Shown here: positions 53,033 to 62,769 of the stretch, piece after piece
Position numbering within the stretch: position 1 is the stretch's first letter
How the letters are laid out: each line of letters begins with the position of its first letter
NCBI RefSeq assembly: GCF_015207875.1
Contig: NZ_JADEVZ010000007.1
Coordinates: 1 to 64,000, forward strand
Direction: 5' to 3'
DNA from: Dolichospermum sp. LEGE 00240
GTDB taxonomy: Bacteria; Cyanobacteriota; Cyanobacteriia; Cyanobacteriales; Nostocaceae
Length of the DNA stretch: 64,000 nucleotides
The notes under the pieces: model-generated
Told to the model about the DNA's origin: nothing
The model's database searches: none
What the model saw: the letters and a program-made list of their open reading frames with translations, nothing else
Program-made: the position numbers and the translations under genes

Positions 53033-54181
53033 TCAAGATAAACAATTTTTCAACGTATCAATGACTTTATCTTGTTGTTCTTGCTCCAATTCTGGGAACA
53101 TGGGTAAAGATAAAACCTCTTGACTTGCTTGTTCTGCTACTGGCAGTTGTCCTGATTGATAACCTAAATTTTTATACACTGGCTGCAAATGTAAGGGTAA
53201 GGGATAGTAAATCATGGAATTAACCCCCTGTTCCTGCATTTGATTTTTTACGGAATCTCGATATTTACCGCTGGCACCATTGCGTCTTTCTCCAGAAATC
53301 CGAATAGTGTATTGATTCCAAACACCAACTCCCCCAGGAAATTCTTGGGGGACAACGATATCAGAAACTTGGCTGAGGTGTTGGTAATAGTAATCAGCGA
53401 TTTGCTTACGTCTAGAGTTCCAAAGATCAAGATAGCGCAGTTTAATTTGCAGAATTACGGCTTGAATGGCATCTAAACGACTGTTGACACCGATTTCCTC
53501 ATGAATATATCTTACCTTACTCCCATGTTCGCGCAAAACTCGTAGTTGAGTAGCGATCGCTGGATCATGCGTGGTAATTGCCCCACCATCACCGCAACCA
53601 CCAAGATTTTTGGTAGGGTAGAAACTAAAACAACCAACATGGCCAATACTGCCAACTTTTTGATCTTCCCAACTTGCACCGGTAGCTTGAGCGCAATCTT
53701 CAATTACTCTTAAATTATGAGCTTTGGCAATCTCCATTAATCCTGTCATATCCACAGGGAGTCCAAATAAATGCACTGGCATAATTGCCTTGGTTTTCGA
53801 TGTAATCGCTGCTGCTACTTTTTCTACATCTAAATTAAAGGTAGTCCCATCAATATCTACAAATACTGGTGTTGCCCCGACAGCGCTGATAACTTCTGTG
53901 GTCGCAAAAAAAGTAAAGGGTGTGGTAATAACTTCATCCCCTGCCCCAATTCCTAAAGCGCGTAATGCTAAAAATAGAGCATCAGTACCAGAGTTACAAG
54001 CTACGCATTCACTGACACCATGATAAGCTGCAAACTGTTGTTCAAAATCTGTAACTGCTGGACCACCAATGTAACGCCCAGAAGCCAGAACCGCCAAGAC
54101 AGCAGCACTTACTTCAGTTTCAATGGTGGCATATTGTTGTTTAATATCAAAGGCGGGAATCGAATTTACACTTTTAATCAT
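53033..54181 (-). CDS. DegT/DnrJ/EryC1/StrS-family aminotransferase
   Basis: This 382-residue PLP enzyme typically transfers amino groups to nucleotide-linked keto sugars for surface polysaccharide synthesis. Visible parts are the N-terminal IGGPAVTDFEQQFAAYHG, the substrate/PLP loop CNSGTDALFLAL, DCAQATGASW with the cofactor Asp, and the PLP lysine in FSFYPTKNLGGCGDGG. HEHGSKVRY-type LREHGSKVRY follows. No sugar pathway genes are adjacent. Confidence 0.92.
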   Translation of the reverse strand: MIKSVNSIPAFDIKQQYATIETEVSAAVLAVLASGRYIGGPAVTDFEQQFAAYHGVSECVACNSGTDALFLALRALGIGAGDEVITTPFTFFATTEVISAVGATPVFVDIDGTTFNLDVEKVAAAITSKTKAIMPVHLFGLPVDMTGLMEIAKAHNLRVIEDCAQATGASWEDQKVGSIGHVGCFSFYPTKNLGGCGDGGAITTHDPAIATQLRVLREHGSKVRYIHEEIGVNSRLDAIQAVILQIKLRYLDLWNSRRKQIADYYYQHLSQVSDIVVPQEFPGGVGVWNQYTIRISGERRNGASGKYRDSVKNQMQEQGVNSMIYYPLPLHLQPVYKNLGYQSGQLPVAEQASQEVLSLPMFPELEQEQQDKVIDTLKNCLS

Positions 54182-54330
54182 GAGTTTTTATTTGTAAAGG
54201 AGTCAGGAGTAAGAAGTCAGGAGTCAGGAGTCAGAAAGAAGATTTTTCCCTTCCCTCTCCTGCGACAACCGGATTTAATTTTTTCAACTACTTATGCTAA
54301 AGTTTTCAATCGTTAAGAGGTAGATAAATT

Positions 54331-55107
54331 ATGCCAGAGCTAATCAAGTTAGATATGGTAGATTTGGCTTTAGCGATGGGTTTAATGGCTGTTGCCATTG
54401 GCATATCGGCATGGGAGAAATTAGGACTAGAATTAAATTTAAGCGTAGCTACTGGTAGAACTATCCTCCAACTACTTGTACTAGGATACATTTTCGACTT
54501 CATTTTTGCCGTTAACAATGTTTGGGCGGTAGTGGGAATTTTAGCAATAATTCTGACAATTACGGCAATTATTACTCGCAACCGCATCAGTCAAAAAATT
54601 CCGCAAGTCTTACCTTTAGCCGGAAGTGCGATTTTTGTCAGCACGTCCTTAACATTGCTTTACACCAATTTTTTAATTATTCAACCAGAAAGATGGTATG
54701 AACCACGTTATATCATTCCTTTAGCTGGCATATTGCTAGGTAATGCCATGAATGCAGCAGCAATAGCAGGAGAACGTCTAGTTAGTAGTATCAACCAATT
54801 TCCTAGGGAAATAGAAACCCATTTAAGTTTAGGTGCGACTCCTGAACAGGCGATTAAGCCCTACCGCAAAGAAGCGATTCGGGCTGCAATTATGCCGACT
54901 TTGAATCAAATGATGTTGATTGGTATGGTGACAATCCCAACCTTTACCAATGGACAATTATTAGCTGGTGTCACACCCCTAGAGGCTGTATCCTATGAGA
55001 TTGTAATTATTTTTATGGTAGCTGTCAGCAATTTGTTAACAACAATTTTAATTACTAAAGGCTTACGTCGGCAGTTTTTTAATTCTGCTATGCAGTTGGT
55101 TAGGTAA
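54331..55107 (+). CDS. FetB/UPF0014-family ABC permease
   Basis: This 258-residue membrane protein has about seven helices and the UPF0014 signatures VATGRTILQLLVLGYIF, IPLAGILLGNAMNAAAIA and HLSLGATPEQAIKPYRKEA, then PGMM-like LIGMVTIPTFTNGQLLAGV. E. coli FetAB exports iron and guards against peroxide. The ATPase partner FetA is not adjacent. The metal specificity is inferred. Confidence 0.88.
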   Translation: MPELIKLDMVDLALAMGLMAVAIGISAWEKLGLELNLSVATGRTILQLLVLGYIFDFIFAVNNVWAVVGILAIILTITAIITRNRISQKIPQVLPLAGSAIFVSTSLTLLYTNFLIIQPERWYEPRYIIPLAGILLGNAMNAAAIAGERLVSSINQFPREIETHLSLGATPEQAIKPYRKEAIRAAIMPTLNQMMLIGMVTIPTFTNGQLLAGVTPLEAVSYEIVIIFMVAVSNLLTTILITKGLRRQFFNSAMQLVR

Positions 55108-55334
55108 TAGGTGATTGGTGAAAAAATTTTCAGAAATGGCTAACGCCACGCTAGGCTATCAGGAGATTTTAAATCCCTTAATGAATTTGTGTTTATAAAT
55201 ACTACATCAATTATTTTTTCAGATATAAAATGTGTTTCTAAACCGTTCTTAGGCAAATATATTTTTAATGATTGTGTGGCTACCGTTTCAAAAATAACTC
55301 TCAAAAGTATTTTTTACCATCTTAGGTATTGATA

Positions 55335-55703
55335 ATGACTTACAACTCAGAGGAAATGCAGCAGATTCTCGAAGTAGCTTTTAGACAAAAGCAAAAGGGA
55401 GAATATACAAGGGAACAAATTATAGAAATAGCCTCAGAATTAGGTGTTTCTTCAGAGTCGCTACAAGCTGCGGAACAAGAATGGTTGAAAAATAATGTAG
55501 AAGTAAAAAAAGAGGAAATGTCTAATAGTCAACAACGGAAAGGTTTCAAATCTCACCTATTTACTTTTCTGGCAATTAATGGTTTTTTGGTGCTGTTAAA
55601 TTTGGTAGTAAGTCCTGGATATTTCTGGGCAATTTATCCCATATTAGGATGGGGATTAGGTTTATTATTGCATGGAATGAAGGTTTATATTAGTAATACC
55701 TAA
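55335..55703 (+). CDS. 2TM-domain protein
   Basis: This 122-residue protein has a helical N-terminus (EEMQQILEVAFRQKQKGEYT, then REQIIEIASELGVSSESL) that looks like a small helix-turn-helix or SHOCT-like bundle. Two close transmembrane helices (HLFTFLAINGFLVLLNLV, YFWAIYPILGWGLGLLLHG) follow. This is the usual 2TM (PF13239-type) cyanobacterial protein. ATG 55335 is chosen over a TTG two codons upstream. Confidence 0.8.
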   Translation: MTYNSEEMQQILEVAFRQKQKGEYTREQIIEIASELGVSSESLQAAEQEWLKNNVEVKKEEMSNSQQRKGFKSHLFTFLAINGFLVLLNLVVSPGYFWAIYPILGWGLGLLLHGMKVYISNT

Positions 55704-55706
55704 AAG

Positions 55707-55739
55707 AGATCCCCGACTTCTCCAAGAAGTCGGGGATCT
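55707..55739 (+). terminator. Hairpin after the 2TM gene
   Basis: AGATCCCCGACTTCT and AGAAGTCGGGGATCT form a perfect 15-base-pair stem with loop CCA, four bases after the stop codon. It is the strongest member of the GACTTCT/AGAAGTC hairpin family (also 24898 and 34944). Confidence 0.7.
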
Positions 55740-55789
55740 TATCCCCTTTTAATTTAAGATTTACTAGAGCGCTCTTTTGGGTTTGATAA

Positions 55790-57406
55790 TTACTCAACTA
55801 TATTCACTATTTGGGAACTAGCTAATGTTGGTGTGGTGAAAATTTGCGAGTATAGGTTTGTAGGTTGTTGACGAGCAACAACTGGTAAAACTTGACGAGC
55901 ATGAGCCGCAACTTCCACTGTTTTTACATCATAGGTTTGTGTGATCATCTTAGGATAAAAACCAATGCCGATGATGGGAACTAATAGACAAGCAGTGATA
56001 AACAATTCACGGGGCTTAATATCAAGAACTACAGCATCTAAATGTAAGTCTTTGTGTTGATTACCGTAGAATACTTGACGCAGCATGGAGAGCAAATAAA
56101 TGGGTGTCAAAATCACGCCAACGGCTGATAGAAAGATGACGACAATTTTGAAGCTGGAACTGTAAACATCGCTGGTAGCAAGACCTAAGAATACCATCAA
56201 TTCACCGACAAAGCCGCTCATTCCGGGTAAAGCCAGAGAAGCCATTGAACCGATAGTAAAGAGAGCGAAAGTTCTGGGCATTACTTTACCCATACCGCCC
56301 ATTTTATCCATCACTAAGGTGTGAGTACGTTCGTAGGTGACACCAGAAAGGAAGAATAAACTAGCAGCAATTAAACCATGAGAAACCATCTGTAATACAG
56401 CACCGCTGATACCGATTTCTGTATACGATGCGATACCAATTAACACAAACCCCATGTGGGCAATTGAAGAGTAGGCCAAACGGCGTTTGAGATTGGTTTG
56501 AGCAAAGGCGCAAAAAGCACCATAAACAATATTAACTACACCTAAAATCGCTAAAACTGGCGCAAAGGTGACATGAGCATCAGTTAACATTTCTACGTTA
56601 AAGCGAATTAGGGCATAACCACCCATTTTTAACAAGACACCGGCTAAAATCATTGAACCGGGTGCAGATGCTTCACCATGAGCATCAGGCAACCATGTAT
56701 GTAAGGGGAAGATGGGGAGTTTGACACCGTAAGCGATTAAGAAACCTGCATATAGGGCTAATTCTAAGGCTTTGGGATATTCTTTCATTCCCAATTCGGT
56801 CATGTTGAAGGTGAAGTTATCACCGGAGAAAGCCATTGCAAAACCAGCTATCAGTATAAATATGGATGCAGCGGCGGTATAGATAATAAATTTGGTAGCT
56901 GCGTAACGGCGGTTTGCCCCTCCCCAGATGGCAATAAGTAAGTAAACGGGTACTAACTCTACTTCCCACATCAAGAAGAACATTAATAAATCTTGGGCGA
57001 GAAATACACCTAATTGGGCGCTGTACATAATCAACATCAGCGCATAAAATAAACGCGGCTTGGTGGTTACTTTCCAAGCCGCGAATACTGCAAGTGTGTT
57101 AATAAAGCCTGTGAGAAGTATCAGGGGCATTGATAAACCATCAATGCCTAGAGACCAGTTAAAGCCAATTTGGGGTATCCAAGAATAGCTTTCTGTCATT
57201 TGCAAGGCGGAACTCTGAAAGTCGTAATTCTGCCAAAGGGCAAAAATCATCAGTACAAAGTCTAATAATGCCACTCCCAAACCGTACCAGCGGACCGTTT
57301 TACCCTCTTTATCGGGAACAAGGGCAATTACAAGGGCTGCCACTAAGGGCAGGAAAATTATGGCTGATAACCAAGGAATTTCTATGGCATTCATCACTTT
57401 TGACAA
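55790..57406 (-). CDS. ndhD: NAD(P)H-quinone oxidoreductase chain 4 (NdhD)
   Basis: This 538-residue antiporter-like membrane subunit of NDH-1 has about 14 helices. Characteristic parts are [60 protein letters not shown] (with the conserved His/Lys channel residues) and [20 protein letters not shown]. Cyanobacteria have several NdhD forms for respiration/cyclic flow or CO2 uptake. I cannot tell which, but no ndhF or chp gene is adjacent, so the NDH-1L (NdhD1/D2) type is likelier. Confidence 0.95.
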   Translation of the reverse strand: MSKVMNAIEIPWLSAIIFLPLVAALVIALVPDKEGKTVRWYGLGVALLDFVLMIFALWQNYDFQSSALQMTESYSWIPQIGFNWSLGIDGLSMPLILLTGFINTLAVFAAWKVTTKPRLFYALMLIMYSAQLGVFLAQDLLMFFLMWEVELVPVYLLIAIWGGANRRYAATKFIIYTAAASIFILIAGFAMAFSGDNFTFNMTELGMKEYPKALELALYAGFLIAYGVKLPIFPLHTWLPDAHGEASAPGSMILAGVLLKMGGYALIRFNVEMLTDAHVTFAPVLAILGVVNIVYGAFCAFAQTNLKRRLAYSSIAHMGFVLIGIASYTEIGISGAVLQMVSHGLIAASLFFLSGVTYERTHTLVMDKMGGMGKVMPRTFALFTIGSMASLALPGMSGFVGELMVFLGLATSDVYSSSFKIVVIFLSAVGVILTPIYLLSMLRQVFYGNQHKDLHLDAVVLDIKPRELFITACLLVPIIGIGFYPKMITQTYDVKTVEVAAHARQVLPVVARQQPTNLYSQIFTTPTLASSQIVNIVE

Positions 57407-57433
57407 TATGTTTTTGGTTTTGCTTTTGTTTAC

Positions 57434-57463
57434 ATTATATTAAGGAATCGTTACGTCTGTAAA
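57434..57463 (-). promoter_or_regulatory. Putative ndhD promoter
   Basis: On the minus strand TTTACA (57463-57458) and TATAAT (57439-57434) are separated by 18 bases, close to a sigma-70 consensus. They lie about 30-60 bases upstream of the ndhD start. Confidence 0.55.
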
Positions 57464-57569
57464 CGATTTCTTATGAAGATTTCCAATTTGGAGGATAAAT
57501 AGTAATAAATACTTACTAAGTTATGCCGCGAGTCTATTCTAAATGTAAATTTTTGCAACGTCAACAAAA

Positions 57570-57593
57570 AAACAGCGACTAATATCGCTGTTT
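57570..57593 (-). terminator. Intrinsic terminator of the 57653 gene
   Basis: On the minus strand AAACAGCGA-TATTAG-TCGCTGTTT is followed directly by more Ts (TTTTTTTG in total), a textbook intrinsic terminator for the gene ending at 57653. It isolates ndhD from that gene. Confidence 0.8.
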
Positions 57594-57652
57594 GTATTTA
57601 TAATGGGCAGCTTAAGGATAAATTGAATTTTTATCAAAGTTATCTCTGTTTC

Positions 57653-58165
57653 TTAAACGATACGGTTGACAATCATCCATACTTCCCCATCTGATCTGAC
57701 GAAAGGGACGGAAATGGTCTTAAAGCCTGTGATGAAAGGTTTGTAGTAAACTTGCCAATACATGGGACTAAGTTCATCGGCGCAGGTTTTGAGGAGTTTA
57801 ATTTCTTTGGCTAGTTCCCCTGCTAGTTCGTTAACTCGTTCGGCATGAATTTGAGCAATTTTTTTGGCTTCTTCTAGCTGTTCTTGTTGTTGGGAGATGC
57901 GGATGGACATGGGCAAATACCGATTGAGATGAGCTTTTCTTTGTTGTATTTGCTTTTCTAGGTAATATATAGCATCGTCTATGCCTTTAAGTTCGGCGGA
58001 CAGTTGGACGTTTTCTCTGGCTTGACGGCGGTAAGCTTCAACTATGGCCAGGGGTGAGTCGTTTTCAACCGATTCTAGATGATGATTAGTCAGTGCAGCG
58101 CGTTCTTGTTGGAGTGATTGGATTTGAGATTTTAGTGCTGCTATTTCTGACTGGATTTTTTCCAT
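57653..58165 (-). CDS. Hypothetical coiled-coil protein
   Basis: This 170-residue protein is mostly coiled coil (MEKIQSEIAALKSQIQSLQ; YYLEKQIQQRKAHLNRYL). A compact C-terminal end follows (DELSPMYWQVYYKPFITGF, then WMIVNRIV). It has no signal or membrane segment and no name known to me. It is transcribed alone and ends at a good terminator. Confidence 0.65.
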   Translation of the reverse strand: MEKIQSEIAALKSQIQSLQQERAALTNHHLESVENDSPLAIVEAYRRQARENVQLSAELKGIDDAIYYLEKQIQQRKAHLNRYLPMSIRISQQQEQLEEAKKIAQIHAERVNELAGELAKEIKLLKTCADELSPMYWQVYYKPFITGFKTISVPFVRSDGEVWMIVNRIV

Positions 58166-58425
58166 ATATTTATGATGAGTTGTTGATAATTAGGGGTTGC
58201 TGATAGCGGAACGTGGCGTTAGCCATATAAATCGAAAACCTAGATATATTAAGAATTTCCGAGTTGAAACAGTGAATTAGGTGCAAGGAATAAGCATGAA
58301 AACCATTAAAAACATATCACTTTTCAGATTCGAGACTATTCTTATCTCCTTATAATTCTTCCTCCTGACTCCTAGCCCTCACAGACAACTTTTTCAGCAA
58401 ACCCTAATTAGAAGTTGTTAAATTT

Positions 58426-58662
58426 TCAATCATCTGGTCTATCTTCGGTGAATTGATCAATTGCCTCTACCATGCCTTCTGAATAGGGTTCAAGGACTGT
58501 GGAACAAGCATAAAGATCAGCAAGTGCTTGGGAAAATTCTTCAGAATTGGGGTCAGTATGTTTGATGGCTTGAATTGCTTGAATTGCCTTTTCTAGCTGG
58601 GGTTGATATTCATTCAGAAATATTTCTAATCGTTCATAAGGATTTTTATAGAGTGCTATCAT
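58426..58662 (-). CDS. Hypothetical protein, coupled to the upstream small gene
   Basis: This 78-residue protein (MIALYKNPYERLEIFLNEYQ) is acidic and helical with tail FTEDRPDD. The ATG at 58662 overlaps the stop of the upstream gene as ATGA. The longer frame to 58725 has no support. The family is unknown, and the pair could be a small two-protein module. Confidence 0.6.
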   Translation of the reverse strand: MIALYKNPYERLEIFLNEYQPQLEKAIQAIQAIKHTDPNSEEFSQALADLYACSTVLEPYSEGMVEAIDQFTEDRPDD

Positions 58663-58853
58663 TTGCCTAATCTCCTTTCTAGTTTCGCAATATTTTGGCG
58701 ACAATTTGCCACTGTTTTCTCCCAATGGGCAATTAACCCTTGATCTTGTCCTTCTGTTGGTTTCTCCTTTTCCTTGGCAATTTTTTCTAGATGTTCTTCT
58801 AAGGCTTGATGTTGTCCTTTTAGCTTTTTGCGGGTTTCCTGATTTTTACCCAT
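58659..58853 (-). CDS. Hypothetical small basic coiled protein
   Basis: This 64-residue protein is very rich in Lys, Glu and Gln (MGKNQETRKKLKGQHQALEE, ending AKLERRLGK), probably one helical hairpin. It is translationally coupled to the next gene through ATGA. One basic and one acidic member is a pattern also seen in toxin-antitoxin or chaperone pairs, but no function is proposed. Confidence 0.6.
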   Translation of the reverse strand: MGKNQETRKKLKGQHQALEEHLEKIAKEKEKPTEGQDQGLIAHWEKTVANCRQNIAKLERRLGK

Positions 58854-58957
58854 AATTCTAATTTTAGTCTTCTCCTGACTAATTTAATTGTTATAATGCG
58901 ATCGCCTGGTAATTCGGAGAAATCGCTATTTTTTGTGCAGATTTCTCGTAAATTAGA

Positions 58958-59878
58958 TTAACTAGGAAATATACTTGTCCCTTGCGGATCTAGGGGAAGC
59001 GATCGCACAATTGAGTTCATACCCATTACCGTCCAGGTATTTGCCATTGCTGTTTCTACGGATTTGGCATAATTTGTATCAACTAAAGCTAAAAGTGTGG
59101 GGCCTGCGCCACTAATTACTATACCATAAGCACCAGCAGCTACAGCCGCCGCATTCACAGCCTCATAACCAGGAATTAAGGATTGGCGATAGGGTTGATG
59201 TAATTTATCTTGCAAGGCTGCTGTTAACCATTCTTCTCGATTAGTGGCTAAACCCCGCAATAATAAACCCAAATGAGAAATATTGAAAATTGCATCAGCA
59301 CGACTGACTTCTGTGGGGACAACCTTTCGTGCTTCGGCGGTTGATAATTCAAAATCAGGAATTGCTACCACTGGAACTATATCTCGATGCCAGAGAATAT
59401 CGCAAATTTCCCAACCTTTTTTGCCGGTAGCAGCCAGACGACAACCACCTAATAACGCTGGTACTACATTATCAGGATGTCCTTCCATGGCGATCGCTAA
59501 TTCCATCACCTGTAATTCAGACAACGGCGAACCAGCCAACTCATTAGCAGCAACTAACCCCCCAACAATAGCAGTCGCCGAACTACCCAAACCTCGCGCT
59601 AAAGGTACACCCAACTTAATTTCTATTTTCACCGCTGGTGGTGTTTTCTCTATATGTTTATATAAATTTATAAACGCCTGATACAAAAGATTAGTCTCAT
59701 CAGTTTGCACCTTTGCAGCTTCTAAACCAGAGACTTGAATAATTAACTCACCTGCATCAAGAATAGTAAACTTAAATTCGTTATACAGCTTTAAGGCTGC
59801 ACCAATACAATCAAACCCTGGTCCCAAATTCGCCGTCGTCGCGGGAACTTTCACAGTAATGCTAGAAACTACAGACAT
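58958..59878 (-). CDS. thrB: Homoserine kinase
   Basis: ThrB phosphorylates homoserine with ATP in threonine synthesis. It is a 306-residue GHMP kinase with motif 1 VPATTANLGPGFDCIG, motif 2 (ATP loop) PLARGLGSSATAIVGG and motif 3 YGIVISGAGPTLLAL. Length is typical. thrC or hom are not nearby. Confidence 0.96.
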   Translation of the reverse strand: MSVVSSITVKVPATTANLGPGFDCIGAALKLYNEFKFTILDAGELIIQVSGLEAAKVQTDETNLLYQAFINLYKHIEKTPPAVKIEIKLGVPLARGLGSSATAIVGGLVAANELAGSPLSELQVMELAIAMEGHPDNVVPALLGGCRLAATGKKGWEICDILWHRDIVPVVAIPDFELSTAEARKVVPTEVSRADAIFNISHLGLLLRGLATNREEWLTAALQDKLHQPYRQSLIPGYEAVNAAAVAAGAYGIVISGAGPTLLALVDTNYAKSVETAMANTWTVMGMNSIVRSLPLDPQGTSIFPS

Positions 59879-60478
59879 TGAAGTTAATTGACAATTCCAA
59901 TATGAACTACCCCATTTTACTTCCTTATACGAAATTTAAGATATGGAATAAGATATCAAGAATTATTAAACGCAGATGAACGCAAATAAACGCAGATAAA
60001 TTCGGATGAATTGATGGATTTGATGATTCTGTGTAGTCTTACATAAAAATCACGGCGTTGGTGAATGAATGTCAAAACTGAATATATTTTTGCTTGGGGA
60101 AATTTGATCAGATATGCACCTAAAATAGTTGCGATCGCTCCATTTGCGCCGATAATTAATAATAGGCGGCGTTGCTGATTAGGGGTATGAATTTTAGTCT
60201 CACGCAAAGGCGCAAAGACGCACTGAGGTAAGATTTTTAAAGGTTCAATTTGGAAACGATTCAGCAACGCCTAAGAGGTTGATAAAACCAATCTGTGTAA
60301 AGAAAAGTAAAATCCCCCAAACCCTCTTCACTATTGCCTCTTGCCTTGCCATAAGGACTATTTTCAATGCTAACCTACTTACTGATTTTTAACTACTCAT
60401 TAATATTTTTCCCCATCTCCTGATTTTTGTGTGGCAAGATTATCATAATGTAACAGAATGTTCAAATAGGCTCAGGAA
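59879..60478. other. Gene-free region between thrB and the kinase gene
   Basis: Apart from the rhomboid fragment this holds dispersed repeats. ACGCAGATGAACGCAAATAA lies near 59970-60005 (relatives at 3270, 44605 and 52940), and CACGCAAAGGCGCAAAGACG near 60200-60222. The last 180 bases, AT-rich, should contain the kinase promoter; TCATAATGTAACAG lies close upstream of the start. Confidence 0.55.
60061..60165 (-). pseudogene. Rhomboid-family protease fragment
   Basis: The minus strand reads LLIIGANGAIATILGAYLI followed by KFPQAKIYSVLTFIH. This closely resembles the active-site helix of rhomboid proteases (GASGAIAGVLGAYL, FPRA). The catalytic Ser position is Asn here, and no other part of the protein is found. 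The fragment lies among worn dispersed repeats and is surely inactive. Confidence 0.55.
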
Positions 60479-62560
60479 ATGCTAGGAAACACCCTTGTAG
60501 GCAGATACCAAATCACCAATTACCTGGGAGGTGGCGGATTTGGTGAAACTTATGTCGCTAATGATACTCAATTACCAGGTGATCCTCAGTGTGTAGTTAA
60601 GAAACTCAAACCTCAGTCTACGGATATTGCCACTTTAGAAATAGCTCGGAGGTTATTTGATACAGAAGCTCAAGTTTTATACAAATTAGGAAATCACGAT
60701 CGCATTCCCCAACTTTTAGCTTACTTTGAAGAAAATGCCGAATTTTATCTGGTTCAAGAACTGATTATTGGTAATGATCTCAGTCAAGAATTAAAATCTG
60801 GTGTCATCTTCACTCAAAATCAGGTAATTTCTCTATTACAAGAAATTTTAGAAATTTTGGACTTTGTGCATCAACAAAAGGTAATTCATCGTGATGTCAA
60901 TCCTCGCAATATTCTCAGACGAGAACAAGATAATAAGTTAATTTTAATTGATTTTGGTGCAGTCAAACAAATTACGACCAAATTAGTAAATTCTCCCGAC
61001 ATTACTAAATCTACTGTTGCTATTGGCACACCCGGTTATACGCCTGGAGAACAAGCACAAGGAACACCAAAATTTAGTAGTGACATCTATGCTTTGGGAA
61101 TTATTGCTATTCAAGCTTTAACTGGATTATCACCTGATCAATTAGATAAAGATGTGGAAACAAATGAAATTATTTGGCAAAATTTTGCTACCGTCTCTCC
61201 AGAATTTGCCCAATTTTTAAATCAGATGATCTGTTATGATTTTCGCCAACGTTATGCTTCCGCAACAATAGCATTACAAGCCTTACAAGAATTAAATAAA
61301 AACCCATCAGGAACAATAATTATTTCCCCTGCTACCTTACCAAATCAAGCCAAAAATTCCAAAAATACAAAAGGTATATTCTGGAAATTGCTATTAGGAA
61401 TATTTGTTTTAGGTATTGGTAGTTTCGGGGCAATATTTATCCTCAATCGCCTGAATAGTAAAAACGCTATAGAATTATATAATCAGGGCAATACTCTCAT
61501 TCAATTACAACGCTATAAAGAAGCCTTAGCAACTTATGAAAAAGCCATAGATATCAAACCTGATTATCCTCAAGCTGTATATGGTAAAGGCAAAGCATTA
61601 TTTCAATTAAAGAAATACCAAGAATCTTTAATAGCTTATGATCAAGCCATTCAAATTCAACCCAATTATTTAGAAGCTTGGACTAATCGAGGTTTTGTTT
61701 TAGTCAAACTCAAACATTATTCAGAAGCAATTGCCACTGTAGATAAAGCTTTACAATTAAAGAATGATGACCCCAAATTATGGCAACTTAAAGGGGATAT
61801 TTTTATAAAAATGAGCCAATATAATGATGCCATCAAGGCTTATGAACAAGCGATTAATTTCCAAGCTGACAATCCTGAATCATGGTATAAGAAAGGATTA
61901 GCATTACAAAACCTCAAACAATACGAAGAAGCAATTACAGCCTACAAAAAAACTGTACAACTAAAATCCGATCATGAATTAGCTTGGTACAACTTAGGTA
62001 ATTGCTTAGTGAATTTGAATCGTTATGAATTTGCCTTACAAGCCTATGATCAAGCCGTTCAGCATAATCCAAATAACTCCGCAGCTTGGTTATCCAGAAG
62101 TAATATCTTAATGACATTACGCAGGTATCCAGAAGCAATTGATTCCTTTAGCCAAGTGATTAAAATTAATCCTCAACAATATCAAGCATGGTATAATCGG
62201 GGTTGGGCATTACATCAAGTTAAACGCTATCCAGAAGCAATAGAATCTTACAAAAAAGCTATTAATTTAAAGGGAAACGATTATTTAGTATGGTACAATT
62301 TAGGGAATACACAATACAATTTACAAAAATATCAAGAAGCGATCGCCTCCTATAATAAAGCCATCCGTTATCAACCCAATCATTATGAAAGTTGGTACAG
62401 TAAAGGCAACGCATTGTTAAATTTGCAACAATACCCACAGGCGATCGCCGCCTACGACAAAGCCATAGAATATAAACCAGACTACCAACAAGCCATAGAA
62501 GCCCGCACAAAAGCCCAAAATCAAAATATCCCCAAATTTAAATTTCCCCCCAACTTCTAA
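60479..62560 (+). CDS. Ser/Thr protein kinase with ten TPR repeats
   Basis: This is a 693-residue membrane kinase. The kinase domain (1-275) has GGGGFGETY, CVVKKL, HRDVNPRN and LIDFGAVKQ; the lysine of HRDxKPxN is Asn. A TM helix lies at about 302-322 (FWKLLLGIFVLGIGSFGAI). Ten regular 34-residue TPRs then fill 330-680 (for example AWYNLGNCLVNLNRYEFAL). The TPRs are likely outside the cytoplasm and bind partner proteins. The HRD change suggests unusual or reduced catalysis but is seen in other cyanobacterial kinases. Confidence 0.92.
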   Translation: MLGNTLVGRYQITNYLGGGGFGETYVANDTQLPGDPQCVVKKLKPQSTDIATLEIARRLFDTEAQVLYKLGNHDRIPQLLAYFEENAEFYLVQELIIGNDLSQELKSGVIFTQNQVISLLQEILEILDFVHQQKVIHRDVNPRNILRREQDNKLILIDFGAVKQITTKLVNSPDITKSTVAIGTPGYTPGEQAQGTPKFSSDIYALGIIAIQALTGLSPDQLDKDVETNEIIWQNFATVSPEFAQFLNQMICYDFRQRYASATIALQALQELNKNPSGTIIISPATLPNQAKNSKNTKGIFWKLLLGIFVLGIGSFGAIFILNRLNSKNAIELYNQGNTLIQLQRYKEALATYEKAIDIKPDYPQAVYGKGKALFQLKKYQESLIAYDQAIQIQPNYLEAWTNRGFVLVKLKHYSEAIATVDKALQLKNDDPKLWQLKGDIFIKMSQYNDAIKAYEQAINFQADNPESWYKKGLALQNLKQYEEAITAYKKTVQLKSDHELAWYNLGNCLVNLNRYEFALQAYDQAVQHNPNNSAAWLSRSNILMTLRRYPEAIDSFSQVIKINPQQYQAWYNRGWALHQVKRYPEAIESYKKAINLKGNDYLVWYNLGNTQYNLQKYQEAIASYNKAIRYQPNHYESWYSKGNALLNLQQYPQAIAAYDKAIEYKPDYQQAIEARTKAQNQNIPKFKFPPNF

Positions 62561-62769
62561 GCTGTTGTGCATTTAGTTTGTATAATTCTAGCGGGCAAGA
62601 TGCCCGCACTACAAAGTTCAAGTAAATTATGGTTATCAAATTTAGCTGCGTAACAGCTTAACTCTTTCCCTATTGCCTATTGCCTATTGCCTTGACTTTA
62701 CCAAAATCCAGTAAGATCTAGAATATTATCTCAAAGAAATCTCAAGCCCTTGCAACTTGAGTCAAAATT

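Noticed and set aside
59956-60267. 103-codon open frame containing the rhomboid segment
   Set aside because: Both ends translate dispersed repeats; only the middle 35 codons are of gene origin, so it is annotated as a fragment.
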